A DNA stretch of 64,000 nt from Aplidium turbinatum (Eukaryota; Chordata; Ascidiacea; Aplousobranchia; Polyclinidae), in assembly GCA_918807975.1 (NCBI GenBank), contig OU964934.1:2914001-2978000 (forward strand), read 5' to 3'. Numbering within the stretch: position 1 is the first letter of the stretch; each line of letters begins with the position of its first letter. Under the pieces are notes generated by a model. The model was given only the letters and a program-made list of their open reading frames with translations, made no database searches and was not told the origin of the DNA. Positions 31,332-42,849 of the stretch are shown one piece after another. The position numbers were made by a program, and so were the translations under genes.

Positions 31332-31509
31332 CTTTCGCTGAGGTAGTTTGGTCTAAGAAGTACGTTATGTCTGCGTAGACAGTAGACACCAATATATCAC
31401 AAGAGAACAGTAAGCCAACCACAATGAATAATGCTGAGAAACAGGTATTTCTCATCGTGCAGTGGTAGCCCAGTATCAATAGTAGCCCATCAAGTCACCT
31501 CTTCCTCTA

Positions 31510-31935
31510 TCTTTGTTCTCAGAAAAGCTTGAACAATTGAACATTTCGATTCCAAATCGCGGCGTTCGAGCAGAGGTTGCAGATCCTGTCCTGCCTACGC
31601 AAGTAGTGTCGCTGCAGGAACTGAGCTGCATTTACGTCTAATTTTTCTTTTTTTGTTGGTATTCTTTTATGGTGGAGCTTTAGGCAAATTAAAAAGGTCA
31701 CGTAGGCTACTGGTGTATACAATGGTAGAGGAGCATGGCTGATGACCTCCTTGTTGTGGAGACGTGGTGATGGCAGATGAGTCTGATTGAAGATTTATTG
31801 TTCCTGGAAGTTGAGTGGATGGGTTTTCAGTATCCTCACCCCCATCTCGATGACCCAGATCAGCCATGCTTTCCTCAGCATTTGCATCAAATATGCCAGG
31901 TTCATTTGCCTGATCTTCAACTGCAGGCTAAGTGT
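31510..31935 (-). pseudogene. possible pogo/Tigger-type transposase tail
   Basis: On -, an open stretch ends SSLRDLFNLPKAPP, and a short basic stretch (KNTNKKRKI) follows. This recalls the PKAxPRKKxRK tails of pogo-like transposases. The upstream part is acidic and low in complexity. The catalytic domain is not seen. It could instead be a last exon of an unrecognised host gene on -. Confidence 0.25.
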
Positions 31936-31996
31936 AAGAATGGGTCGATCGTAAACGTCTGCGGAAACAAAATCGTCTTCAGTGAAGTTATCACAG

Positions 31997-32822
31997 TGTT
32001 ACGGACAATCGTTCCCCAAACCAAACGTCACATAAAACCGTTATGGTCTACTGAACCTGGTGTCTTACGTCATGGAAATTGCTAAAAAATGAGCCGAGAT
32101 TGCACAATTCTTTTGTAACACCTGTAAAACATTGCACAAACCATTTCAACACCTGTGAAATTGCATAACAATGTTTATTACCGTTACGTCACAGAAGCTG
32201 GTTACGTGCATTTGAAATATCTCAAGTCAGTTTCGTCATTTTAGAATCTTCGTTCAAAAGGTTGGTCGAATATTAAAACTGTTTTGCTTGTGCTTACGAA
32301 CTAGACGAAATTTCCGTCTTTTATCCTAGTAATTTGTATTGTGGTGACAAGTTTTAGTGGGTAGGCTACGGTGTTTCCTCCCTCCTTTTTCGACAGCTCG
32401 TTGGCTTTTTTTTGCTGAAATACAATTCTTGAAAGACGTTTTCAGAAGAGTAATTTTCGGTGTCATCGTATAGGTACAGACTAGGGATTGTAGATCATAG
32501 GGATGCGAAACTTCATCCGCTTTTGGCTTTATCCGCAACACTAGAAGGGTTACGTTTTTTTGTAATTTACAAAATATTTTACTTTTTATGGGTTATATAA
32601 GAAGAGTGAAGTTGGTTTTAAAGTAATTTAAGGTTTTTAGTTGAAAGCAAGCCAGCAGTAAAGCGTAAAAAAAATGTCAAATTGGCATTTGACCCTTCTA
32701 ATGTTGAAGGAACAACGGAGTTGCGCGTCCCGTAATGTACCGTCCCTAGTACAGACGAAAGGATTCGGGAATTTTATGTTACAACTTTCCCACGAAGATA
32801 TTATGGTTTACCGCTGTGACCA
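31997..32822 (+). mobile_element. fossil solo LTR, same family as 34023-38728
   Basis: It begins tgttacggacaat and ends ggtttaccgctgtgacca, like the LTRs at 34023-34599 and 38511-38728. It is interrupted by a 267-bp hAT-like MITE (32482-32748); without that insertion it is about 550 bp. No internal region adjoins it, so it is a solo LTR, and no matching 5-bp flanks were seen. It is moderately diverged from the other copies, so not young. Confidence 0.72.
32482..32748. mobile_element. hAT-like MITE in the solo LTR
   Basis: Exact 8-bp duplications gtacagac (32474-32481, 32749-32756). Short inverted ends tagggattgta / taccgtcccta. 267 bp, non-coding. Confidence 0.8.
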
Positions 32823-33480
32823 AACGGAAATACTGTAGCCTATTCTCGTGTATTTAAATCCAGAAACGATATTGCGAGAAGTCATTGCAACTTCTTGAGC
32901 TGCTTTTACTAATCCAGGAATATCATGTATTGTCATCATTTTTCCGGATTGCTTCGCATCCATCCACTGCAGTAGTATAGGCTACGAACGTTTAAAAGGT
33001 CCAAAAACGGTCACATCTAGTGACGGAAGGCGGTTGTGAGAAGAGTTATACCATTTTCTTTAGCAAAGTCAACTGAGGCCAACGAAGTATGTGATACTTG
33101 GCAGCGTTGTCTTAAAGCTGTATTTTATAAGAAAATAAATGGGGGTGATCATCTTTCCCCCTTGATCATCTTACCCCAGCTTGCTTGAAAAACAAAACTG
33201 CTTGAATTTAATATGTCATGCAATAGCCTAAGCAACGTATCTATATCCAAAATGTTAAGTGACATAGGCTACGGGAGAATTTTTTCTTGAGGGGGAATTT
33301 AAAAAAACGTGCCTTCAAAACATTACACATTTGCGAAACTCTTAAATAAGCCAAGTTTTACTTAAAATTTTATCACAATTTCAAGCTAAAATATGCTCAA
33401 AATGCACCAAATCAAATCTATTTTTTCCTGAGGGAGACCCCCCCCCGCTTTTGTATTTGTAGCGGACGCTGCTTTTCAGC
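32823..33480. other. no gene recognised
   Basis: AT-rich spacer between the solo LTR and the large hAT nest, with short C and A homopolymers. No coding or repeat signature was recognised. Confidence 0.45.
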
Positions 33481-34599
33481 ATATCCACCAGTGCAGAATT
33501 AACCAAGTGCGAGGCCTGTAGCAGCTTGATTTGATGTAAAGATAATGACTGGGAAGTAATTGAATATTTTATAGATTTGATATTTATTGATTATAGTGTA
33601 GCCGCTCTTGCCCCATCGTTATTCGCAGATAGGCAAGTTTTTAATCAACTCCAATTTTGAAAATGATCTCTCTCCAGTACAATTAGTTACCAGTGATGTA
33701 CGCGCATACAAAAAATATTGACGTCGTCAGCGTTAACACAAACGTTCGAAAAACCATACGCCGTATGCGTCAACGCAATTTGTAAAAAAAAGTTGTCAGC
33801 GTCAGTGCATACACTAGCGTAAACTCATTGTGTTTGCTAGATGCCAAACATTCACACGGCATAAACCACTCAAAACAAATAAGTTTTATTTTGAATTTCC
33901 ACGAAGAAACACAAGCATCTGAAAGCGTTCATCTGACATTTTGATGTGTTTGGTTCCAATATGTTTTAGCCCATTAAAAACATTCTTTCAAGGTATTGGC
34001 GTGGAAGGTATTGGCGTGTTGTTGTTACGGACAATTTTCATATCAAACGTCACATAGAACCGTTGTCTACTAAACCTGACGTCTTACGTCATGGACTGTT
34101 GCTAGAAAATAGCAAAGATTACATCATCGTTAAATCTTTAATTACTTGAACAGGTGTAAGCCAGGCTTGAACATGTGTGGGCCAAGCTTGAACAGGTGTA
34201 AGCTAAACTTGAACAGCTGCTTAAATAGCTTATCATTGGTTATCATTATTACGTCACAGTAGCTGCATGCGTGCGTTTGAGATATTGCAATGTATTCTCG
34301 TCATTCTTAAAATTGTTACTTGAGAGTTGGTCGCATATTTAACTGTTTTGCTTAGTGCTTGCCAGCTGGACAAAATTTCCGTCTTTACCCAAGTAATTTG
34401 TTTTGTAGTGACAAGTTTAGTGGTGTATCGCATTGCACCCAATTTCGACGGCCAGTGGGCTATTTTTTACAGAAATACAATTCTTGAATAGACGTTTCAG
34501 AAGAGTGTTTCTTTTCGGTCATTACATACAGACGAACGGACCCGGGAATCTTATGTTACAATTTTCCCACGAAGAGATTATGGTTTACCGCTGTGACCA

Positions 34600-34789
34600 T
34601 AAAAAATAAAGACTTTATTTGTTAGTTGGTAGGCCAAGAAGCACTTCAAGCACAAGAAAAAATAAAGACGAAGTTGTTGGTTGGTAGGCTGCAGAAGCAC
34701 AAGAAATAATAAAGACGATTTGTTGCTGGTTGGTAGTCTACAAAAGCACAATAATAAAGACGTTTCTTATCAGTTGGTACTGAAGAACT
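34600..34789. repeat. aataaagacg...ttggttggtag short tandem repeat
   Basis: Three to four units of about 55 bp (aagcacaagaaaataaagacg then ttgttggttggtagg) lie between the two oppositely oriented LTR copies of the fossil. Confidence 0.6.
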
Positions 34790-35528
34790 TGGTCACAGCG
34801 GTAAACCATAATCTCTTCATGGGAAAATTGTAACATAAGATTCCCGGATCCGTTCGTCTGTATGTAATGACCGAAAAAGAAACACTCCTTTGAAAGGTCT
34901 ATTCAAAAAGTGTATTTCTGTAAAATTAGCACGCGGCTATCGAAAATGGGGTGCAACGCGGTACACCACTAAAAACTTGTCACTACAATCCAAACTACTT
35001 AGATAAAAGACGGAAATTTTGTCCAGCTGGCAAGCACTAAGAAAACAGTTAAATATGCGGCCAACTTTCAAGCAACCATTTTACGAATAAGAGAATAAAT
35101 TTCAATATTTCAAACGCACGTAGACAGTTTATGTGACGCAATAATGAAAGGCATCGTGAAGCAATTCAAACAGGTGTTCAAAGGTGATGATGCAATGTTT
35201 CATCAGTTCTTACGAACGATAGTGCAATCTTGGCTCATTTTTTAGGAAAAATTCCATGACGTAATACGCTAAGATTCAGTAGACCTAAACGGTTTTATAT
35301 GACGTTTGATTTGGTGAATCATTGTCGGGAACAGAACTTCAAGCTGAAAATTAAAGACGTTTCTTTGTTGGTTATCCAGAAAAACAACATCGACATTCAT
35401 TGGCAAGAAAAAAGATTAAAGACAATCGATCTGTGCTTGAAGATTCAAGTGGACGAATCCAAGCAAGTTTTGTGGAACTTTAGGACTTCATATATGTAGG
35501 CGTCAGTCCTACGTGATTCTATGAGAAG

Positions 35529-36669
35529 CAGTGGCGTACCGTGACCACTTTGACAGGGTGTTCAGTGACGGCAAAGCAACAGCGGGGGGTCTGGGGGGCT
35601 TCCCCCAGAAAATTTTTAAAATTAACATTAAATTTGGTGCGTTCAGAGAGCATTTTCAGCACAAATTCTGAACATGAACAGAACTGACAAAAATAATGTT
35701 GTCGGAATGGAGAAGAATACAAAATAGATATTTATTTGACAGCGCATTGAATGAAAGACTTAATAATGTCAAACATTAAGTTGCATTTCTAAAGTCACAT
35801 ACTTCAGTTCACTTTTTATTTCCGACCATCAAAACGAACAATATTACTTGCCATAACACAGCAGGAGTCTGAAAAAACGCGAAAGTTAAAGCGTGCTCGA
35901 GATGGAAATGATTTACTTCATGCAAGGATTAGGCACGGTCGCAACACCTTGAGAAATGTACAAGCAAATTAAAAACAAACAGGTGAAAGTTAAAACAAAA
36001 AACAATAGCAAAGCAACTCGATAATAAACAAGAAAAGAAAGTCGATTGCTATGTTGGTCGGCTGTACTTTTATCCGCCGTACTACTTAGTAAAAACAAAA
36101 ATGTTTAACACCTCGAGTACAGAAGGAAAATTCATCTATAGCATAATTCGATTCTTCTTGTTTGTGCAATAAATTTTTGAATTACATCGTCGTAGAAAGC
36201 TTGCTTTTGCTTCAGTTCTAGCAAAAGTTGTTTCCAACGCTGATCACCTCAAACTCTAATCCAACAAGCTAAAACTTGCTATTGCCTGGGATTCCCACAA
36301 TGACACGCCAAGGTGTGTAGATCAGCGAGTGCACAGCCTGGTTGACCTAAAACCATTGCTGTTTTCGCTGCCTTGTGACGTCATTCTTCTTAATTGTTTA
36401 TTTTAAATAGCACTCGCAAAGCTGTCAGTGCACACCCAGCTTAAAGGTAATGATCGAAAAAAATTAAAGGCAATGACCTCAAACGTTGGAGTATTAAAAT
36501 TAGAAGGGGAAGAGTTTTGCAATTGACAAAAAAGCAATCAGCAACATGCAGCAACATGTTAGAATACCATGAAAGTAAAGAACATCTACAACCGATGGAA
36601 ATTTTCTTTTTTTCTGGATTTCTTGGGGTGTGCAGTGCACACCTTGAACACCCTGAATATACGCCACTG
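35529..36669. mobile_element. hAT element, cagtggcgtacc ends
   Basis: Exact 8-bp duplications atgagaag (35521-35528, 36670-36677). Termini cagtggcgtaccgtgac and atatacgccactg, with gggtgttca / gaacaccct subterminal. No transposase was recognised. It is inserted in the LTR fossil. Confidence 0.85.
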
Positions 36670-37222
36670 ATGAGAAGATACCTACGCTCACTTCAAATGC
36701 TCTCTTCGACCCTTCTCCACAATGAACTAACGATTGCTGCCTTTTCGGTGACGTAACACTCCGCAAGTTTCGCAAGCAGTATATTATCGTTGTCATAAGC
36801 GCAGAAGCATCAGTTTCAAAGAATGAGATATAGATTAAAGAAAGAGAGAGAGCTTTAAAAACATTGATTGCGATACCCTTATTCAAATAGAAACACAATG
36901 AGGTTAATTTTATAAACATTAAATAAGAAGTAATACAATCATCATTCAGAACTTTCACCTGCTCTACTTAGAACTTAACTTCGTAAAACTATGAAATATA
37001 AAGTACCATAAATTATGTTAACTTCAAACATTAGTTCATGCATCTATTCTGATTACCACTTTCTGATTTTCAAGGCAAAGCGACAAGTATATACACGTAT
37101 ATCGTTGCAGTTACAAAGAGAATTTATGCATTGTGTTTGAAGTCTATTCCCACGGGAAGAAGTTTACCGCAACAACAAATTGTGACGTTAGAAGTCTGAC
37201 TTATGCACTTATTGTTCCAAGA

Positions 37223-37493
37223 CAGGGGCGGATCTACCGGGTGGGCCTGATTGGTACAGGCCCACCCAGATTGACAGTGGGCCCACCCAAAATCAGATTG
37301 TTAAAAAAAAATATATCACTAGAATAACCAAGTGGCACTAAATTTTCTGTGGCATCACTATTTCACAGCATTTGTAAGAGATATTCGGTAACACTAAGTT
37401 TTTGTATTGCTGGCCCGCCGTGGCATTACTGGTGAAGGCCCACCAAGATATTTCCTAGGCCCACCCATAAATTACTTTCTGAATCCGCCACTG
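37223..37493. mobile_element. 271-bp hAT-type MITE
   Basis: Exact 8-bp duplications ttccaaga (37215-37222, 37494-37501). Termini caggggcggatctacc and gaatccgccactg, with gtgggcc / ggcccaccca subterminal. Non-coding. Confidence 0.85.
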
Positions 37494-39199
37494 TTCCAAG
37501 ATAGGAGAAATAGTTTACAATAGGAATGAAGGATAGTAGACATTACGTAATGGGCGATTTTGCACTTACATTTACAAAGCACACAAGTCTGGACATCTGC
37601 AGGAGATTTTCCTCACACCAGGCAAGATGCCATTCTTTGAAAGATTTAACAATGATGGATTTATGTAGCCAGTGCAGGATGACGAAAACAAATTAAGATT
37701 TCCTTTCCGTTACATAACTTAGAGCAGGTGATTGATACAGGAGAAAATAATCGCACAAGCACACAATACTAAAACACAATAAATTGACGTCTACATTTCT
37801 TCCCCCAAATAACTGGTATTGGCAAGGACAGTTATTTCAGATACATACAACCATAGTGTCTCCTCAGGTTGCCAAATCAAGTCACATAAACTCAACAATA
37901 AATTACTGTAAGATTACATTGATTCAACGTAAACAGCCTTATTTCTAATTCGGGAAGAACTCATGAGTTTTAAGGCATTGAAACACAGCAAGCAAGCTTA
38001 AAAGCATGTAGGTTACATAGGTTATAGCAAGCGCACAATTAAGATAATTAAAGCACAAACCCACTTTAACTTCAATACAAGCATTCGCAAAATTCAATCG
38101 GCACCTTCAATCAAGCATACTTTACAAATATTTCGTAAAATCAAGGAAGTGGCAGTTTCAATTTTTACTCTCCTTACCATGCCGTCAGTGTCAGGGTATA
38201 GCCTACCTCTTTCACAATCCCTTGGGCCAAACACTTCTTTTAGTAGTTTCACCCATTACCAACACCAAGTCCCCAACAGCTAAGTTTTTCTTTGGGGTAA
38301 ACCACTTCTGCCGTTGCTGTAGAAGTGGGATGTAACGTTTAATCCATTGTAACCAAAATTGATCGGCTAGCCACTGCACCAGCTTCCACGATTTACGGTA
38401 TTCCTCGGCGCGAACAAATTCACCAGGAGGTAAATCGGTTGAAATTTGACCAGTTAGAAGCATTTTAGGTTTAAGTGGAAGTAGATTCGATGCATCGTCA
38501 GTTGTCGGCGTAATACCCAAGTAATTTGTTTTGTAGTGACAAGTTTAGTGGTGTATCGCGTTGCATCTCAGTTTCGACGGCCAGTGGGCTATTTTTTACA
38601 GAAATACAATTCTTGAATAGACGTTTCAGAAGAGTGTTTCTTTTCGGTCATTACATGCAGACGAACGGATCCGGGAATCTTATGTTGCAATTTTCCCACG
38701 AAGAGATTATGGTTTACCGCTGTGACCAGTTGTAGCGAAAAAAAAGACATTAAAAAGTATGCGTTGACGCTATGCGCTAAAAAACCGCGAAAACTTTATG
38801 GCGTAACCTCCAGCGCAAACTATCCAAAAAATGTGGCCGCAAGTGTTAGCGTAAATAAAAAGTCTACGCCGCAAGTATGCGGCGTATACGTACATCTCTG
38901 TTAGTTACCATCATGCATAAATGCGTAACAAATTGTCAATGTTAGGAAACGTGGTGTCAATATTGTTTTCTTTAATCGAAGTGAAATAGTTGAGTTCTGT
39001 AGAGCAGGAGCAATTAATAGAAATGTGCTTTACGAATTGGTGTATGCCTTGCGACGTTGCTCCAGCGCAGAATTGTAGGCTGTCCAATTCTGCAAGGAAA
39101 ACTTCCAGCGGGAATCTGTCTTTAGTTGATATTCATTGCATCTGAAACTGAACGGCCACTGCCTACATTCTCATCGTGCGTTCGATTTTGGACAATTCA

Positions 39200-39960
39200 T
39201 CTCGTGCTTGTTGGTCGGTAATCCGGCACTTAAGTCAGCTTCTGCGCCTCTGACTCAAACTTAGCGAATTGTTCTCTGAAAGTCTATAGGGATCCTGCCA
39301 AAGAGGCACACAACGCTGAAGCAATGTTGAGATTTTGCCGCTTTGTTTGAAGAAAGGCTTGACTTGCCTGGAAGCGATCGGGTATGCTATAAAAAAACCA
39401 CTAAGATTCCAATTTCGAGCAACTCCATTTTCTCGAGGAGTCCATTTGCCTGCTGTCGACATTCTGCCTTTTGTAGGCTACTTGGTCATTTGCAAGTTTC
39501 TCCAGTGCCTCCTTTTTGAAAAGAAAATGTTCTTTAATTACCTTAATGGCATCAGCTCTTCCGGACCATCGTGTTTCAGAGAGCTTCTTTACCACTCCAC
39601 CACCTGAACACTCCAGAACGGCCCACCGGTGTGCTGAAGCAGCAAAAAATAGCCTACATAGATACTTTCAACGAAGTCAAAAAACTGAACTGTTTCTGGA
39701 CACGATTGTGCGGCGCTTACACCAACTAAATTCAACGAATGAGCATAGCATGGAACATATTCTGCAACAGCACCATTTTTTTGACAATTGCCTGTAGGCC
39801 TACTCCGTTATATTTTCCGCTCATGTTGGACGCGTTGTAATAACTCTTTCCAAGGCAATCGGCAAGATTGATACTCTTCTCACAGGTGTACAGTACAGTC
39901 GAATAATCTTTCAAACAACTGGTATCGTGGGCTCGTGGCACTCGAACAGGCAGTTGCCTC
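39200..39960 (-). pseudogene. hAT (ZMYM1-like) transposase remnant
   Basis: On -, 39941-39732 gives KSYYNASNMSGKYNGVGLQA, matching the GQGYDNASNMSGKYNGVQ block of ZMYM1/DUF4371-type hAT transposases. Next, 39595-39401 gives LSETRWSGRADAIKVIKEHF, matching the TRWSARADAIKAL block that follows it in such proteins. The order is right, but the frame differs and the catalytic and dimerisation ends are missing. It belongs to the outer hAT 33489-40209. Confidence 0.75.
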
Positions 39961-40217
39961 CAGCGGAAATTACCGGCTTTTAAAGTTTACAATAATTAGG
40001 AAGGGATAAAACGTTGGGACTAAGTAGTTTAATCCTACAACTATAATATTCTCCCATGCCATTCCAGTTTGCAATCCAAAAATTACTTACCAAATTTGTT
40101 CGACAGTTTTTTTGCAAAAAATAAAGTTTTGCTCACCAAGCGCGGGGCTTTGTGAAGCGCGGGGCCCGTAGCAGCTGCTACATCTGCTACTATAGTTAAT
40201 CCGGCGCTGACATCCAC

Positions 40218-40610
40218 CCATACATAGCCATCAGTGGGATGGCAACATTCCTGGGCGAAGTCGGCAAGGAATGATAGGACAAGAAGTCGACTATGCAGTT
40301 GTATTGTCTACTAACTCAAACTCAGACGATCAGTAGGCTACTTGCTCACAATGTAATCGTTTATGATTTTTAACCTTCGATCCAGCAACACAAAAAGTAA
40401 GGAAAAACACCCGAATGGTTGAAGCTCCACCACCAAAAACTGGATGCAAAATGTTGTCGCCTCTACATTATTAACAGTCTTGAGTCAGAAGTCATAGCTG
40501 CTACACCAAAATCATAATATACAAACTCTGAACATAACACTAAACTGATTCAAACGTCACACTGGCAGCGGCAGAAAATAGAAGCAGTAGCAACAACAGA
40601 ACTGATATAG
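40218..40610. other. no gene recognised
   Basis: A spacer between the hAT nest and a SINE, with no recognised coding or repeat signature. Confidence 0.4.
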
Positions 40611-41180
40611 GCTCAATTGCAATGGTTAGCGCGTCACTTCTGGAACGAAGAAGCTTCAAGATCAAGCGGCGCTGGTTCGACTCTCGGGGTGTGCGCTTGA
40701 TCAACGCACGTTAAGGACTGCTCTCCATTCAGCGGCATCTAATGGATGGAATAGTTCCCTGGCAACAAGACTTCAACAATCGGAAACTTCACTCTGTCAA
40801 TCTCGGTGACCGGGCCGCAACTTTTGAAAAGGTACCATAAAAAAATCCCCTCTGAGCAACAAAGGAAAACGTATATTTTAGCTCAGTTTAGTCATTCATT
40901 CCCCATCGGCTGGCTTGGCGCATTGGGTTAGGGCGGTGGTAGTAATTTGTTATTACATTGACGTTGGTTTGATTCCCACCACAGCTGTTGCTCTTTTTTC
41001 TTCTGTAATTACCAAACCAAGTTGAAAGGGGATTTTATAATGGTACTATTTCAAAAGTTGCGACCGGGCCTGCGTCAGTGATTCAAAGCCACTACAAGTA
41101 TGCGAAACTGCCAGGATTAAGCTCTGCAAGAAGCTTTCCCAGTCCGAGGATAAAGATTCAATCAATCAATCAATCAATCA
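40611..41180 (+). repeat. tRNA-derived SINE, family B, split by a MITE
   Basis: The head gctcaattgcaatggttagc, B box ggttcgactctc, shared body and an (aatc)n tail of about five units. A 245-bp terminal-repeat element (40817-41061) with a 9-bp duplication interrupts the body exactly at gaccgggcc. Confidence 0.87.
40817..41061 (+). mobile_element. MULE-like MITE carrying a tRNA-like module
   Basis: Exact 9-bp duplications gaccgggcc (40808-40816, 41062-41070). Inverted ends of about 34 bp: gcaacttttgaaa... / ...tttcaaaagttgc. The inside, about 40912-41035, looks like a tRNA-derived SINE head, with ggcttggcgcattgggttag (A-box-like) and ggtttgattccc (B-box-like), then ctgttgctcttttttcttct and gtaattaccaaa. 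The same inner module occurs in 42444-42840, whose ends are unrelated. Confidence 0.85.
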
Positions 41181-41699
41181 TTTAGAATTACCAAGACTGA
41201 TTTTTGATACTGATTTTTAAGTTCTGATTTTTGATATTGATTTAAAATCATGCTTAAAGCTTCTTTAAGAAAGGTTTTAGTTTGCAATAGCGAGTTTTAC
41301 ATACGATCACACAACGCAACACGACTGCAAATCTACATCAGGGATATTATAACGATGAACCAAGGTAGGAATTCGGCATAGCGCCTTACAAACGGTTGAT
41401 TACTGAATTGAATTCCCGAGACGTGCAAACATGCGCTCAAAGGCCAGAACTTCCTGGAACAAATCTAGTGACGTAATATACGTGTGACGTCAGAGACGAC
41501 AGAGCTCTCTGGCGCTACATATTCACCTTCAGCGGACACGCAGCCCATTTCTAGGACTCACCACTTGCATGTTGCGACCGTGCCATATTTTAAACTGATT
41601 GTTCTGCTTTGGTATCATGCATTCATTCACGTTTTAACGTCCGCGTTTTGTCGCTTACCTTTGTGACGCTTACCTTGCTTATCTTTGTTACCTTTTTCT
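41181..41699. other. no gene recognised
   Basis: Spacer. The last 60 bp hold repeated ttacctttg motifs next to the element that starts at 41700. Confidence 0.4.
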
Positions 41700-42223
41700 C
41701 AGTGATGTACGCGTATACAAAAAATATTGACGCCGTCAGCGTAAACGCAAACGTTCGAAAAACCATACGCCGTATGCGTCAACGTAACTTGTAAAAACAG
41801 TTGGCGGCGTCAGCATCAGTGCATAGGGTACACTAGTGTAAACTCATTCTGTTTGCTAGGTGCCAAACATTTACACGGTATAAACCACTCGAAACAAACA
41901 AGTTTTATTTTGAATTTCCACGAAGAAGCACAAGCATCTGAAAGTGTTCATCTGACATTTTGCTACGTTTTGGTTTCAGTACGTCTTTGCCCATTGAAAA
42001 CATTGTTTCAACTGCAGCGCTGGAAGGTATTGGCGTGTTGTAGCGAAAAAAAAGACATTTAAAAGTATGCGTTGACGCTATGCGCTAAAAAACCGCAAAA
42101 ACTGTACGGCGTAGCCTCAAGCGACAACTATCCAAAAAAATGTGGCCGCAAGCGTTAGCGTAAACAAAAAGTCTACGCCGCAAGTTTACGGCGTAGAATT
42201 TGCAGCGTATACGTACATCTCTG
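41700..42223. mobile_element. uninterrupted copy of the cagtgatgtacgcg hAT-like element
   Basis: Ends cagtgatgtacgcgtatac and cgtatacgtacatctctg. It matches both halves of the split copy at 33691-38900. The right flank ttagttac equals the duplication of that other copy, while the left flank (ctttttct) differs, so no duplication is visible here. Confidence 0.78.
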
Positions 42224-42443
42224 TTAGTTACCAAACCTTACCTTAGTTAACCAATCCTTTAGTTACCAAACCTTTTTCTAGACCTCTGCTATGTTTGGCA
42301 TATATTGTTTTTCCGTTATGATGGTCAGAAATAAAAACAAAACTGAAACTGCAATCAATAGCGTCAAAAAGTGTTGAATGACAGTTAAACGGCGGTCATG
42401 CTTCAGTTAGTGATTAACAAATGAAGCATGACTGCGTTGTTAT

Positions 42444-42840
42444 GGTAGCCACTTTAACAAGTCGAAATTCTGCCACTGAAATTGACTAGAATGAAACCGC
42501 CAACCAATCATAAGCTACGGTTTAAGTGACGTAAAAAATGGCGAAAAGAAGATGATAGAAAGCAAATTAAGTGATGGATTTTTTGTCAGCTGGTTGGCTT
42601 AGGGGTTAGGGTTAGGGCTAGAAATAGTCATTTCATTGACGCGTGTTCGATTCTCACCACTGCTATTGCTCTTTTTCTTCTGTAATTACCAAATAAAGTT
42701 CAAAACAAGCATTAACTCTCTGGATGAGTGCTAGAAGGGTCACAATTGGACGGTAGCCTCTTATAACACGTTCTGATTGGTTGGCGGTTGCATTGTAGTC
42801 AATTTCAGTGGCAGAATTTCGACTTGTTAAAGTGGCTACC
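42444..42840 (+). mobile_element. second MULE-like MITE carrying the tRNA-like module
   Basis: Exact 9-bp duplications cgttgttat (42435-42443, 42841-42849). Inverted ends of about 75 bp start ggtagccactttaacaag. The inner part, about 42585-42700, repeats the module of 40817-41061: ggttggcttaggggttagg, gtgttcgattctcacc, then ctgctattgctctttttctt and gtaattaccaaa. The terminal sequences of the two elements are unrelated. Confidence 0.87.
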
Positions 42841-42849
42841 CGTTGTTAT

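Larger units (their letters stand above)
34023..38728. mobile_element. fossil BEL/Pao-like LTR element, rearranged
   Basis: Bounded by a 5-bp repeat gttgt (34018-34022, 38729-38733). It has a 577-bp LTR at its left (34023-34599), a partial LTR in the same orientation at its right (38511-38728) and a third LTR copy in opposite orientation at 34790-35333. A remnant of the C-terminal, integrase-side part of a BEL/Pao-type pol lies on - at about 38212-38520. The middle also holds two younger hAT-type insertions (35529-36669 and 37223-37493). It is broken and rearranged, most of gag and pol is absent, and it is clearly old. Confidence 0.72.
33691..38900. mobile_element. hAT-like element, cagtgatgtacgcg ends, split by a BEL/Pao-like fossil
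   Basis: Exact 8-bp duplications ttagttac (33683-33690, 38901-38908) and termini cagtgatgtacgcgcatac / gtatacgtacatctctg. The element proper (33691-34022 plus 38729-38900) matches the uninterrupted copy at 41700-42223, which shows exactly where the LTR element entered. Non-coding, made of variants of gcgtatgcgtcaacg. Confidence 0.85.
33489..40209 (-). mobile_element. outer hAT element with ZMYM1-like transposase remains
   Basis: Termini cagtgcagaattaac and gttaatccggcgctg (12 of 15 complementary), flanked by 8-bp repeats atatccac (33481-33488) and acatccac (40210-40217), one mismatch. The right part (38909-40209) carries pieces of a hAT transposase on -. The left part is only 200 bp because a second hAT (33691-38900) lies within. 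The pairing of these ends is supported by termini, duplication and internal protein together, but each alone is imperfect. Confidence 0.65.
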
